Source: Salinibacter sp036626415 (lineage in GTDB: Bacteria; Bacteroidota; Rhodothermia; Rhodothermales; Salinibacteraceae). From it: a DNA stretch of 64,000 nucleotides. Position 1 is the first letter of the stretch; each line of letters opens with the position of its first letter. Positions 51,610-60,389 of the stretch are shown here, piece after piece. The position numbers were made by a program, and so were the translations under genes. The notes under the pieces are model-generated. The model saw nothing but the letters and a program-made list of their open reading frames with translations. It had not been told where the DNA came from and did no database searches. The DNA lies in NCBI RefSeq assembly GCF_036626415.1, contig NZ_JAZKRW010000002.1:1-64000 (forward strand). The letters run 5' to 3'.

Positions 51610-52395
51610 ATGGCCAAACTCGTCGTTCTCGGTGGCAATGGGTTCATCGGCACCGAGATTTGCCGCGTCGCCGTCCAGAACGGGCACGAGGTGGCCGCCT
51701 TCGGGCGCACCGGCCGCCCCGCCCTCACGCCCGCCCGGCATCCCTGGACTCAGGACGTGGAGTGGCGCGCGGCCGACGTGTTCGCCCCCGACACCTGGCG
51801 CGACCTGCTCGACGGCGCCGACGCGGTGGTGCATACCATCGCTACCCTCCGCGAGCGCCCCAGAGACGATGTCACGTTCGATCGCGTGAATGCGGAGTCG
51901 GCGCTTCTCGCGGCTGAGGCGGCAGTCGCGGCCGATGTTGACGCCTTCGTGTTTCTCTCGGTGCGCGACAAGCCCCCCCTCGTCCCCTACGCCTTCCTGT
52001 CGGCCAAGCGCCGGGCCGAACGTGGCCTTCGGGAGGACTACCCATCTCTTCGAACCGTGACGCTCCGTCCCAATCTCGTCTACGGAGACCGCAAGACGGG
52101 GACCCCAACGCTCGCCGCCGTCTTCAACCAGGGTCAAGAGCTCCGTCTCCACCCGTACGCGTCGACCGAGGGGCGTCCGCTGCCCGTCGAGTTTGTCGCG
52201 GCCGCCGCCGTGCAGGCCGCCGTCACCTCCACGATGGACGGCATTCTCACCGTGCCTCAGATCGAGGACATGGGGCGCACAAGTGGACTCGTCGACCCGG
52301 ACGCCGTCTCCACGCCCACCCTCACGCCCCTGCTGGTGGGACTGGGCGGCACGGCCCTAGGGGCTTGGCTCCTCCGCCGATGGTGGACCTCGTAG
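51610..52395 (+). CDS. NAD(P)-binding atypical short-chain dehydrogenase / epimerase-like protein
   Basis: A 261-residue Rossmann protein. It starts A-K-L-V-V-L-G-G-N-G-F-I-G-T-E-I near 2-17, the dinucleotide-binding loop G-x-x-G-x-x-G. D-A-V-V-H-T-I-A-T-L and the F-L-S-V-R-D / Y-A-F-L-S-A-K-R-R-A-E segments resemble NDUFA9-like or complex I assembly-type atypical SDRs, with the Y-x-x-x-K pair shifted. A final hydrophobic helix (L-L-V-G-L-G-G-T-A-L-G-A-W-L-L) may anchor it to the membrane. Substrate unknown. The gene is divergent from icmF and converges on mrpE. Confidence 0.8.
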   Translation: MAKLVVLGGNGFIGTEICRVAVQNGHEVAAFGRTGRPALTPARHPWTQDVEWRAADVFAPDTWRDLLDGADAVVHTIATLRERPRDDVTFDRVNAESALLAAEAAVAADVDAFVFLSVRDKPPLVPYAFLSAKRRAERGLREDYPSLRTVTLRPNLVYGDRKTGTPTLAAVFNQGQELRLHPYASTEGRPLPVEFVAAAAVQAAVTSTMDGILTVPQIEDMGRTSGLVDPDAVSTPTLTPLLVGLGGTALGAWLLRRWWTS

Positions 52396-52439
52396 CCTCT
52401 TCAGGCGCTCCCCCTGCGGGCGCCCGGATCGCTCCAGGA

Positions 52440-52964
52440 CTACGAGGCAGGCGCCGCGTCAGAGACGGGCGGCGTCTCGGTCGATTCCGCCCCCAGTGCG
52501 AGGATGATGCGCCGCTCCAGCGTGCGTTTCAGGTGCAGGATGTCCTCCTCCTCCCCCTGATCGATGTACATCGCGTGGATGTAGAGGTACTCGCGGTCCT
52601 CCGACACGTCAAGGCTCAGCGTGCCCGGCGTCAGCGAGATGAGGTTTGCAAAGAGCGTGATGCCCAGGTCCGACCGCACGGAGAGCGGGACGGCAAGGAT
52701 GCCCGCCCGCATGCGATAGCCCGGCGTGATGACCTCTATGGCCACCCGGACGCTCGAACTGATGAGCTCCTTCAGAAAGAAGCCCACCAGGGACACCTTG
52801 TACCAAATGCGCCGGTCGTAGCTGGCCTCGCCCAGCAGGGGCCGAAGCAGGCGCAGCACCAGGTATCCCAGCACAAAGCCGACGGCAAAGTTAGCGAGCG
52901 TGAACGCGCCCTGCACGGCCGTCCACACCAGGGCGAGGACCAGCGTCAGCAGCAGATTTTTCAT
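52440..52964 (-). CDS. mrpE: Na+/H+ antiporter subunit MrpE
   Basis: A 174-residue membrane subunit of the Mrp antiporter. It begins MKNLLLTLVLALVWTAVQG, the usual MrpE start, and contains F-A-V-G-F-V-L-G-Y-L and the L-T-P-G-T-L-S-L-D-V region near 115. The acidic C-terminal tail is longer than average. The start overlaps the mrpD 3' end by 74 bases. It is the last gene of the operon here, because F and G lie at the front. Confidence 0.92.
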   Translation of the reverse strand: MKNLLLTLVLALVWTAVQGAFTLANFAVGFVLGYLVLRLLRPLLGEASYDRRIWYKVSLVGFFLKELISSSVRVAIEVITPGYRMRAGILAVPLSVRSDLGITLFANLISLTPGTLSLDVSEDREYLYIHAMYIDQGEEEDILHLKRTLERRIILALGAESTETPPVSDAAPAS

Positions 52965-54459
52965 GGTTGAGCACCGCTTCGACGTATTGAGAGGAATTGT
53001 AGAGCTCATCCGCCGACCGCTCGGCGAGGTCGTATACCGGCCCGGCAAAGACACTAATCAGGATGGTGAGGGCCGCCAGCCCGGCGATCGGCACGTACAT
53101 GACGCGCGTGCCCAGGCCCATCGACGACACCGCGTCCGGCAGGTCGCCCCCGCCCCCTGGGAGAAAGGCCTTCACCCAAATCTTCGTCATCGAGAACATG
53201 GTGAAGAGCCCCACGGCCACGGCCACGGCCACAATCCAGTACGCGCCCGCCTCGATGCCGGCAATCGTCAAAATGAGCTTCGCCCAGAAGCCAGAGAGCG
53301 GCGGAAAGCCGGCCAGCGAGAACGCCGGAATGATGAAGAGCGCCGCGAGCCAGGGGTGATACGCGTAAAGCCCGTCGAGCGACTTCAGGCTAAAGGAGCC
53401 CCGCAGCCGCTTCGCCACCCCGCTCACGAGAAACAGGTTCGCCTTCACGATGATGTGGTGGACGATGTAGAACACACCTCCCAAAATGGCCAGCGGCGTA
53501 TACAGCGCGAGCCCCATGATCATGTAGCCGATCTGGCTGATGATGTGGAAGGACAGCACGCGCCGAAAGTCGTTTTGGACGGCGGCGCCGAGGACGCCCG
53601 TCACCATGGTGAGCCCGGCGCCCCACAGCAGAAGCGTGTGGGTGTAGCCCACGTCCTGGGTAAACAGCAGCGTGAAGACGCGAAAGAGGGCGTAGACCCC
53701 CACCTTGGTCAGCAGGCCCGCAAAGAAGGCAGAGACGGAGGCCGGCGGGGTGTGGTAGGACGCCGGCAGCCAGAAAAAGAGCGGAAACAGGGCCGCCTTG
53801 ATGCCGAAGGAAATGAGAAACAGCATCGCCACCACCGTCACCAGGCCCGGCTGGCCGACCTCGGAGAGGGCCAGCGAGAGCTCGGCCATGTTGAGCGTGC
53901 CCGTCATCCCGTACACCAGCCCGACGCCCGCCAGGAAGAGCAGCGACGACACCAGGTTGATGACGACATACTTGACCGCCCCGGCAAGCTGCTCGTCCGT
54001 GTTGCCCAGCACGATCAGCACGAACGAGGAGATCAGCATCACCTCAAACCACACGTAGAGGTTGAAGAGGTCCCCCGTCAAAAACGCCCCGTTGATGCCG
54101 ATCATGAGCAGGTTGAAGAACGGGTAGAACCCGAACCGCACCCGCGCGTCGTCCACGTCCGGCACGGCGTATACGGCCACGGCCACCCCGATGATGGCGG
54201 ACACAATGAGCATGAGGACACTCAGGTAATCCACCACGAACACGATCCCGAACGGAACGGGCCAGTCCCCGATCGTGGTCACCTGGATGCCCTGCTCCGT
54301 GATGCGGGCCAAGAGCCCCAGCGACGCCGCCAGGATGCCCCCCATGCTGACGATGTTGATGCCCTTCTGCACCGTGGGCCATCGGGCAAACAAGAGCGCC
54401 GCCACCGCCGCCACGAACGGGATGAGGAGCGGCAGGATGATCAGGAGATGGGCGGACAT
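52891..54459 (-). CDS. mrpD: Na+/H+ antiporter subunit MrpD
   Basis: A 522-residue NuoM/NuoN-like subunit with about 14 hydrophobic helices. It carries the family's F-E-V-M-L-I-S-S-F segment near 137-145 with the conserved Glu. K-A-A-L-F-P-L-F-F-W-L-P-A-S-Y-H lies near 227-242 with the conserved Lys, and V-H-H-I-I-V-K-A-N-L-F-L is further on. MrpD forms one proton or ion path of the complex. Its last 24 residues are read through the start of mrpE in another frame. Confidence 0.94.
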   Translation of the reverse strand: MSAHLLIILPLLIPFVAAVAALLFARWPTVQKGINIVSMGGILAASLGLLARITEQGIQVTTIGDWPVPFGIVFVVDYLSVLMLIVSAIIGVAVAVYAVPDVDDARVRFGFYPFFNLLMIGINGAFLTGDLFNLYVWFEVMLISSFVLIVLGNTDEQLAGAVKYVVINLVSSLLFLAGVGLVYGMTGTLNMAELSLALSEVGQPGLVTVVAMLFLISFGIKAALFPLFFWLPASYHTPPASVSAFFAGLLTKVGVYALFRVFTLLFTQDVGYTHTLLLWGAGLTMVTGVLGAAVQNDFRRVLSFHIISQIGYMIMGLALYTPLAILGGVFYIVHHIIVKANLFLVSGVAKRLRGSFSLKSLDGLYAYHPWLAALFIIPAFSLAGFPPLSGFWAKLILTIAGIEAGAYWIVAVAVAVGLFTMFSMTKIWVKAFLPGGGGDLPDAVSSMGLGTRVMYVPIAGLAALTILISVFAGPVYDLAERSADELYNSSQYVEAVLNHEKSAADAGPRPGVDGRAGRVHAR

Positions 54460-54501
54460 GAACCAGGGCGGTCAGTTCAACAGGCCGGGATGGTCGGGGG
54501 G

Positions 54502-54858
54502 CTACTCGTCGCCGAGCGTCGCCTCAATGAGCGCGTCGGCATCGGCCGACTGGTAGGACTCGTGCAGCCGATAGACCAGCACCAGCGAGAACGCCAGCAG
54601 CCCAAACCCAATCACGATGGCCGTCAGGATGAGGGCCTGGGAGAGCGGATTTGCAATGACCTCGGGCGGATACTTCTCCCCCGAGGGAATGAGGGGCGAT
54701 GCGCCCCGCGTCATCCGGCCCATCGCAAAGATCAGGAGGTGAATCCCGTTCGACAAGATGACCACGCCAATGATCTTTCGCACCAGGTCGCGCTGCAGCA
54801 GCAGATAGACGCTGATGGCGACCATCGCGCCGGTGACAAGGGCAAGGAGGGTTTCCAT
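54502..54858 (-). CDS. mrpC: Na+/H+ antiporter subunit MrpC
   Basis: A 118-residue NuoK-like subunit with three hydrophobic helices. I-G-V-V-I-L-S-N-G-I-H-L-L-I-F-A-M-G carries the conserved N-G-x-x-L of this family. D-P-L-x-Q-A-L-I-L-T-A-I-V-I appears as N-P-L-S-Q-A-L-I-L-T-A-I-V-I. It lies 42 bp before mrpD. Confidence 0.93.
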   Translation of the reverse strand: METLLALVTGAMVAISVYLLLQRDLVRKIIGVVILSNGIHLLIFAMGRMTRGASPLIPSGEKYPPEVIANPLSQALILTAIVIGFGLLAFSLVLVYRLHESYQSADADALIEATLGDE

Positions 54859-54901
54859 TACACCGTGTACGATTCGTGAGACGACCAGTCGAACGGAGCG
54901 C

Positions 54902-55339
54902 CTACTCAGAGGCAGCCGACTGTGGAAACAGGCCCGGGTTGTGCTCCTCCAGTTCGTAGACGATCACGAGGGCCAGGCCAATGACCAGGAGGTACACCCC
55001 CACGTCGAACAAGACCGGGGTCCCCACCTTCAGCGCGCCCCACTTGACCCAAAGCCCTTCGAGCAGGGTCCCGCCCCCGAACAGAGGGAGCACTCCGCTC
55101 AGCACCGCGATGCCCAGCCCCACGGCCATCAGCTGCTGGGGCGTGGCCCGCAGCGCCTCCCGGGAGGATGCCGTTCCGTACGCGATCGCATAGAGGGCAA
55201 ACGAAATGCCGGCCACGAGCCCCCCAATGAAGCCGCCCCCGGTCTCGTTGTGCCCGCGAAGGAGCAGGAACACCGAAAACAACAATGTTAGCGGCACGAG
55301 GAGGCGCGCCGCGGTACGCAGAATAACAGAAAACCTCAC
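54902..55339 (-). CDS. mrpB: Na+/H+ antiporter subunit MrpB
   Basis: A 145-residue membrane subunit with four hydrophobic helices. It includes the family run L-R-G-H-N-E-T-G-G-G-F-I-G-G-L-V-A near 27-43 and the D-V-G-V-Y-L-L-V-I-G region near the C-terminus. The start overlaps the mrpA stop by four bases (ATGA arrangement), pointing to translational coupling. Confidence 0.94.
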   Translation of the reverse strand: MRFSVILRTAARLLVPLTLLFSVFLLLRGHNETGGGFIGGLVAGISFALYAIAYGTASSREALRATPQQLMAVGLGIAVLSGVLPLFGGGTLLEGLWVKWGALKVGTPVLFDVGVYLLVIGLALVIVYELEEHNPGLFPQSAASE

Positions 55340-57720
55340 GATAGCTGTTGGGTCTGTTCGGCCTGTTCAACGGGCGCGGATGCGTCTTCGGGCGGGGGGT
55401 CATTTTCGGCATTGGGATTGGGGGCGGTGCCCGTGCGCAGCAGCGCGTAGATGCCGAAGCCTGCGACCAACAACACGGTGATCTCTCCGAGGGTGTCAAG
55501 CGCCCGGAAATCGACCAGGATGGTATTGACAATGTTGTGCCCCTCCCCCTCCACGTACGTATTCTGCGCGTAGTAGTCGCCCATCGGATTCTCGAAAGGC
55601 AGCTTGAGCACGGCCAGGATCAGCCCCGACACCACAGCCCCCATCCCAACCGCCACGGCCCCGTTCGTCACCTTTTGCCCTGCCGTGAGCGTCCCCTGGA
55701 CGTCCGAAACCGCGGTCAGGATGAGCACGACGAGGATGACCGTCAGCGTCTCGATGAGGAACTGCGTCTTGGCGAGGTCCGGCGCGCCGAAGGCGAGAAA
55801 GAGCAGCGCAATGCTGAAGCCGGAAACCCCGAGCGAGGTGATGAGGGCGATGCGGGACCGGAAGAACAGCGTTCCGAACGCCCCGACCACTGACAAGGCC
55901 GCCAGCACCCACTCGTGGGACCTCACATCGGCCACCGAAATGGCCCCCCCAAAGAACCCGTAGTGGTAGAAGGCAGCCCCCACGAGGCCGATGGTCGTCA
56001 CCAGAACGGTCGAGAGGTAGCGACGCAGCACCCCGCTCTGAAGCACATTTGTCTGCCACCGTCCCATTCCCAAGAGCCCATCGACGACGTGGTCGTATCC
56101 GTGGTCGAGCCCCGTGCCGAGCCAGCGTTCGAGCTGTTGGAAGCCCGCGTTGGTGCGGAGGACGGTCCAGGCGAGGTAGGTCCCCACGCCCGCCGCCACG
56201 GTCACGGCACTGAGCCCCAGCTCCAACGTGAACCCGTGCCAGAGGGCCAGGTGCGGCTCGATCGACGCGCCCAAGACCGCCCCGGCCGACGGGCCGAGGA
56301 ACGCGGCATCGAGCAGCCACGGCGCGAGGCCAAGCCCCACGCTAAAGACGCTCAAGACGACCGGGCCAAACCAGAGGCCGGCCTCGGGACGATGGGCGTG
56401 TTCCGTCACGTCGTTCAGCTCCCCAAAGAAGGGCCGGATCACCAACAGGCCGGCGGACGCGACCAGCGCCACATTCGCCAGCACCGAAACGGTGGTGACC
56501 GCCACCGTGGCCGGGTCGAAGTGGGTGGCGGCCTCATAGATCAGCTCCTTTCCCACAAATCCGAAGAACGGCGGGATGCCCGCCATCGAGAGGGCCGCCA
56601 GGCCCGCCGCCACGCCCGTTACGGGCATCCGATGCCGCAGGCCGCCCAGCTTCGTAATGTCGCGGACGTGTACCTCGTGGTCGATCGCCCCCGCCACCAT
56701 GAAGAGGGCCGCCTTGTAGAAGGCGTGCACCAGGATGAACACCATACAGGCCTCCACGGCGACCTCGGTCCCCAGCCCCAGCAGCATCGTCAGGAGCCCG
56801 AGGGCCATGATCGTGGTGTAGGCCAGGATCGCCTTCATGTCGGTGTACTGCAGGGCGAGCCAGGCGCTCAGCACCATCGTGAGCGCCCCGACGCCCCCCA
56901 CGATCCACATCCAGAGGTCCGTCCCCGACAGCACGGGGTGAAAGCGGGCCATCACGTAGATGCCGGCCTTCACCATGGTGGCGGAGTGGAGGTAGGCGCT
57001 CACCGGCGTGGGCGCCTCCATCGCGTTGGGGAGCCAGAAGTAGAAGGGAAACTGGGCCGACTTCGTGAACGCCCCGGCGAGCACCAGCAGGACGATGGGC
57101 AGGTAGAAGCTGTGCTGCCGGATCACGTCGCCGGACTCCAGAATGGCGGAGATCTGAAAGGTCCCCGTCGCCTGCTGCATCAGGATGAACCCGACGAGCA
57201 GCGCCAGGCCGCCCGCCTTGGTCACCAGCAGCGCCTGCCAGGCCGCCCGCCGCGAGGGCGCCTCGTCGTGGTTGAACCCGATCAGGACGAACGAGGCAAA
57301 GCTCGTCAGCTCGAAGAAGATGTAAAACGTGATCAGGTTGTCCGCCAGAACGAGACCCACCATGGCGGCCATGAACATCGACAGGTAGCTGAAGAAACGC
57401 CCCAGATGGTGGTGTCCCTTCAGGTAGCCCCCGGCGTAGACGTAGATCAGCGTGCCGATGCCGGTGATCAGGAGGGCAAAAAAGAGGCTGAGTCCGTCAA
57501 CATAGAACGATAGGTTGACGTTCAGGCCCGGCACCCAGGCGTAGGACACCCGAAGCGTCTCTCCCGCCGCCACCCGCCCTACGAGGGTCGCCAGCGTTCC
57601 CGTGATGGCGGCCGGCAGTAGCCCGTAGAGCCATCCCGTCGCCCGTCCGGTGTACTGCGTCAGCCAGGGGGCGACGAGGGCAAGCAGAAAGCCCGAAAAG
57701 ACGGCAAACAGGATCGCCAT
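55336..57720 (-). CDS. mrpA: Na+/H+ antiporter subunit MrpA
   Basis: A 794-residue NuoL-like subunit with about 20 hydrophobic helices, the main proton-pumping-like part of Mrp. Typical runs are F-F-E-L-T-S-F-A-S-F-V-L-I near 133-145 with the conserved Glu, and K-S-A-Q-F-P-F-Y-F-W-L-P-N-A-M near 222-236 with the conserved Lys. A-G-I-P-P-F-F-G-F-V-G-K-E lies near 385. The C-terminal third (from about 610) is the MrpA-specific extension. It precedes mrpB. Confidence 0.95.
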   Translation of the reverse strand: MAILFAVFSGFLLALVAPWLTQYTGRATGWLYGLLPAAITGTLATLVGRVAAGETLRVSYAWVPGLNVNLSFYVDGLSLFFALLITGIGTLIYVYAGGYLKGHHHLGRFFSYLSMFMAAMVGLVLADNLITFYIFFELTSFASFVLIGFNHDEAPSRRAAWQALLVTKAGGLALLVGFILMQQATGTFQISAILESGDVIRQHSFYLPIVLLVLAGAFTKSAQFPFYFWLPNAMEAPTPVSAYLHSATMVKAGIYVMARFHPVLSGTDLWMWIVGGVGALTMVLSAWLALQYTDMKAILAYTTIMALGLLTMLLGLGTEVAVEACMVFILVHAFYKAALFMVAGAIDHEVHVRDITKLGGLRHRMPVTGVAAGLAALSMAGIPPFFGFVGKELIYEAATHFDPATVAVTTVSVLANVALVASAGLLVIRPFFGELNDVTEHAHRPEAGLWFGPVVLSVFSVGLGLAPWLLDAAFLGPSAGAVLGASIEPHLALWHGFTLELGLSAVTVAAGVGTYLAWTVLRTNAGFQQLERWLGTGLDHGYDHVVDGLLGMGRWQTNVLQSGVLRRYLSTVLVTTIGLVGAAFYHYGFFGGAISVADVRSHEWVLAALSVVGAFGTLFFRSRIALITSLGVSGFSIALLFLAFGAPDLAKTQFLIETLTVILVVLILTAVSDVQGTLTAGQKVTNGAVAVGMGAVVSGLILAVLKLPFENPMGDYYAQNTYVEGEGHNIVNTILVDFRALDTLGEITVLLVAGFGIYALLRTGTAPNPNAENDPPPEDASAPVEQAEQTQQLS

Positions 57721-57786
57721 GAGCAGCGTCGGTCAACCCAGAAAAACGAGACAATCGGAGGTCTTTCCCAGTTGCAGGTCGCCGGT

Positions 57787-58191
57787 TCAGGACACTGCCC
57801 CCGAAGAGTCGGACGTTTCCTCCACGGCCTCGGTGGAGAACAGCGCCTTTCCTCGGTGGTCGAGCATGCGATCGACGACCGTGCCGCCCCAGACGGTAAC
57901 CCCCAGTTCCTCTCGGGCAAAGTAGGAGGCCCGCCCGATCATGTGGGCGGCCACGGGGGCCGTGAGGAGCAGGAAGAGCACGAGGGCAGAGGCACGTGTG
58001 AAGATGCCGAGGTCCGGATAAAAGACCACGAGGCCGGCTGCGTTCAACGCCACCCCGAGGGTACCGGCCTTGGTGGAGGCATGCAGTCGCATGTACACGT
58101 CCGGCAGCCGCAGGACCCCGAGCCCGGCGACAAACACGAACAGCGTGCCCGTGCTCATCAAAAAAATGCCAACAACCTGCTGGGCAAGCAT
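57787..58191 (-). CDS. mrpG: Na+/H+ antiporter subunit MrpG
   Basis: A 134-residue subunit with three hydrophobic helices. G-V-L-R-L-P-D-V-Y-M-R-L-H-A-S-T-K-A-G-T near 25-44 is the diagnostic MrpG signature. The C-terminal 35 residues are polar and longer than in many homologues. The ATG at 58191 is chosen because the family begins a few residues before the first helix. It lies 66 bp upstream of mrpA. Confidence 0.93.
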   Translation of the reverse strand: MLAQQVVGIFLMSTGTLFVFVAGLGVLRLPDVYMRLHASTKAGTLGVALNAAGLVVFYPDLGIFTRASALVLFLLLTAPVAAHMIGRASYFAREELGVTVWGGTVVDRMLDHRGKALFSTEAVEETSDSSGAVS

Positions 58192-58234
58192 CACAGAGCG
58201 TGGATCTTTGGGAGTGCAGAGCGGACCCGCAGCG

Positions 58235-58546
58235 CTAGTCCGACATCGGGGCTGCCTCTTCCTCCGCCACCGAGAGGTGCTCAATGTACCGGGCGAACGC
58301 GACCGTCCCGAGAAAGGCCACGAGGGCCAACACCAGCGACACGTCCAAAAAGGCAGGCTGCCCCGTGAGCACGGCGTAGACGAGCATGAAGGCGACGGCC
58401 TGGTAGGCCACAAGGTCCAATGAGACCACCCGGTCCGGCAGGGTGGGCCCACGCAGCAGCCGAATCACCGTCATCACGAGCGAGAGGACGATCGCGATCA
58501 GGCACGCAGACGCGAACCAGGCTGGAGCGCCGCTAAGCTCTGCCAT
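58235..58546 (-). CDS. mrpF: Na+/H+ antiporter subunit MrpF
   Basis: A 103-residue subunit with three hydrophobic helices. R-L-L-R-G-P-T-L-P-D-R-V-V-S-L-D near 30-45 is the MrpF signature with its conserved Asp residues. It is the first gene of the operon, 43 bp upstream of mrpG. An ATG four codons upstream is a possible alternative start. Confidence 0.93.
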   Translation of the reverse strand: MAELSGAPAWFASACLIAIVLSLVMTVIRLLRGPTLPDRVVSLDLVAYQAVAFMLVYAVLTGQPAFLDVSLVLALVAFLGTVAFARYIEHLSVAEEEAAPMSD

Positions 58547-58969
58547 AACTGGAGCCAACGTTTACAAACGACGAACGGACGATGGGTCTCCCTCAATCTC
58601 TTCGTTCACACGGCGACCGCAAGAGCCCACGGCAGACCACTCCGAGCGACAGCGAAAGGCTCCTTGGACGAAGACTGTCTCTTCAGCGAGGTCGTGGGCG
58701 AGCCCGTGGACGTATAAGATTAGATGTCACATGCCCCCGTGTAGGCGAGCTGCCAGCGGCCCACGAGGACACCTCGCAATTTCGTGATTCTCAGGGTAAG
58801 TGCTGGCACGGGAAGTCTCATCTCATTCACCGAGACCTCAAGGTTGCGGGGACCTGGCGGGTCGTTAACCCTCCAATTTTTCATCCACGACGAATGAACG
58901 GCTGCCCCAAACTCGTGTATGTTGGCGTGTCATCTGTTTCACAGTCTTTGCCGAACGCCTCGCCCAGTA
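58547..58969. other. Divergent intergenic region between mrpF and the amphi-Trp gene
   Basis: These 423 bases must hold the promoters of the Mrp operon and of the amphi-Trp gene. AT-rich spots are seen near 58712-58722 (TATAAGAT on the plus strand) and 58873-58881, but no properly spaced -35/-10 pair was found. No gene or strong repeat is visible. Confidence 0.4.
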
Positions 58970-59257
58970 ATGCCCGACGATACGCTTTACAAATTTGAAC
59001 GAGACATGTCGCGTGCGGATGTTGCCACGTACCTTCGCACCGTGGCGGACGAGTTGGAAGGCTCCGGAGAGCTCGACTTCTCATCCAAGGAGCAATCCAT
59101 GACGATTCGAGTCCCAGACCACGTGGAATTCGAGGTGGAGCTCGACCGTGAATCGAACGACCGGGGCTCCTCCGAGATCAGTCTCGAACTTGAGATTGAG
59201 TGGTACGAGACCCGCGACGGAAGCATTGCGGGCCCCGGTTCGCTAGACACAGAATAA
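58970..59257 (+). CDS. Amphi-Trp domain protein
   Basis: A 95-residue acidic protein. F-E-R-D-M-S-R-A-D-V-A-T-Y-L-R near 8-22, G-E-L-D-F near 34 and the strand S-L-E-L-E-I-E-W-Y-E near 75 with its single Trp match my recollection of the amphi-Trp domain, an alpha/beta module common in haloarchaea and some bacteria. Function unknown. The start at 58970 (MPDDTLY) is chosen because the upstream in-frame residues are Cys/Arg-rich and unlikely. The isoelectric point is clearly acidic, as expected in a halophile. Confidence 0.8.
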   Translation: MPDDTLYKFERDMSRADVATYLRTVADELEGSGELDFSSKEQSMTIRVPDHVEFEVELDRESNDRGSSEISLELEIEWYETRDGSIAGPGSLDTE

Positions 59258-59348
59258 TCCGTTGGCCCCGACTGGTTCCGCGAATTGCCGGTCCGATCCG
59301 TCCGGTTCCCTCTGTAGATCGGGTTCTCTTTCCTCATCCTCCCCTACC

Positions 59349-59909
59349 GTGACCACAACATTCTCTCGTCTCTTCGTCGCTCTCTTCTCCCTCGGTCTTC
59401 TTGCCTTCGTAGCGGCGGTCCCCGCCGCCGCCCAGGACCGCGGCACCGAGGAGGCTCGCGCCAGCCCCAACGCGGCGCTCTCCCAGACCATCGGGACCAC
59501 CCAGGTTCGCCTGACCTACGGGCGGCCGCAAGTGAACGGCCGCACCATCTTTGGCGACCTGGTGCCCTACAACGAGGTCTGGCGCACCGGGGCGAACGAG
59601 GCCACCACCTTCTCCGTCTCGTCGGACGTGACCATCGAAGGCGAGTCGCTGCCCGCCGGGACCTACTCGCTCTACACAATTCCGGGGCCGGACGCCTGGA
59701 CGATCATTTTTAACAACGTGGCCAACCAGTGGGGCACGCAGTACGACCAGAGCGAGGATGCCGTGCGGGTAGAAGTCGAGCCGGAATCCGCTCCCCAGCA
59801 CGAGATGATGACGTTCGTGTTCGAGCAGGTCACCGACACCTCCGGGACGTGTGTTCTCTACTGGGCCGATGTGCGCGTGCCCTTTGAGGTCCAAGTCGCA
59901 GGAAACTAG
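59349..59909 (+). CDS. DUF2911 family exported protein
   Basis: A 186-residue protein starting at GTG 59349 with a signal peptide: R-L-F-V-A-L-F-S-L-G-L-L-A-F-V and cleavage after A-A-A-Q. The mature domain shows the DUF2911 motifs V-R-L-T-Y-G-R-P-Q-V-N-G-R near 52-64, I-F-G-D-L-V-P-Y-N-E-V-W-R-T-G-A-N-E-A-T near 66-85, L-P-A-G-T-Y-S-L-Y-T-I-P and a late N-N-V-A-N-Q-W-G. The family is widespread in Bacteroidota and its function is unknown. Confidence 0.9.
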   Translation: MTTTFSRLFVALFSLGLLAFVAAVPAAAQDRGTEEARASPNAALSQTIGTTQVRLTYGRPQVNGRTIFGDLVPYNEVWRTGANEATTFSVSSDVTIEGESLPAGTYSLYTIPGPDAWTIIFNNVANQWGTQYDQSEDAVRVEVEPESAPQHEMMTFVFEQVTDTSGTCVLYWADVRVPFEVQVAGN

Positions 59910-59970
59910 CGCGCAAACCCGTTCTGCGCTGCTTTTGCACCGTCTTGCTCCACACGACCGGTCCGCCCTT

Positions 59971-60318
59971 ATGCCCGACGACTCTCAAGACGAAGTCACC
60001 TTTGTCTACGAAGACGCCGACACGGTCCACACCATCACCGCAACCGGGGCACACGGCGGGCCGTCGCCGGACGGGGCGTCGGTCGTGGCCAACCTGTACG
60101 TGGAACGCAGCAGCATTCCCCACCACGTGAGCCATCAGATCGACGAGAACGGTCAGGTTGACCTCAGTGAGCGCAGCGAACAGGTTGTGCGGGGGGAGCT
60201 GACCCGTGAGGTGCAGGCGTCTCTGGTCATGACACCCGAGCACGCCATGCAGCTGGGCCGATGGCTCCAGAAAAATGCCCGCCAGGCCATGCAGCAGCGA
60301 GAACAGACCTTCAACTGA
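59971..60318 (+). CDS. Small acidic protein of unknown function (DUF3467-like?)
   Basis: A 115-residue soluble protein rich in Asp/Glu. The C-terminal M-T-P-E-H-A-M-Q-L-G-R-W-L-Q-K-N-A segment recalls the M-T-P-x-H-A-K-x-L-x-x-x-L helix of DUF3467 proteins, which would suggest a small beta-strand-plus-helix domain. The match rests on one short motif and is tentative. It starts 61 bases after the DUF2911 stop and may share its transcript. Confidence 0.6.
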   Translation: MPDDSQDEVTFVYEDADTVHTITATGAHGGPSPDGASVVANLYVERSSIPHHVSHQIDENGQVDLSERSEQVVRGELTREVQASLVMTPEHAMQLGRWLQKNARQAMQQREQTFN

Positions 60319-60389
60319 GTGTGCGTTGCTACGGGCCGGGACGCCAGCCTTCCGGCCGGTCCAATGTAACGGGTTTACCCTGAGTCCCT

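Noticed and set aside
52404..52424. Hairpin GGCGC/GCGCC between the convergent epimerase-like and mrpE genes
   Set aside because: Only five base pairs with an 11-base loop and no T-run on either strand.
52900..54879. Plus-strand frame rich in Arg/His/Gln opposite mrpD and mrpC
   Set aside because: Antisense shadow of membrane protein genes. A run of polar residues is what the reverse strand of hydrophobic codons yields.
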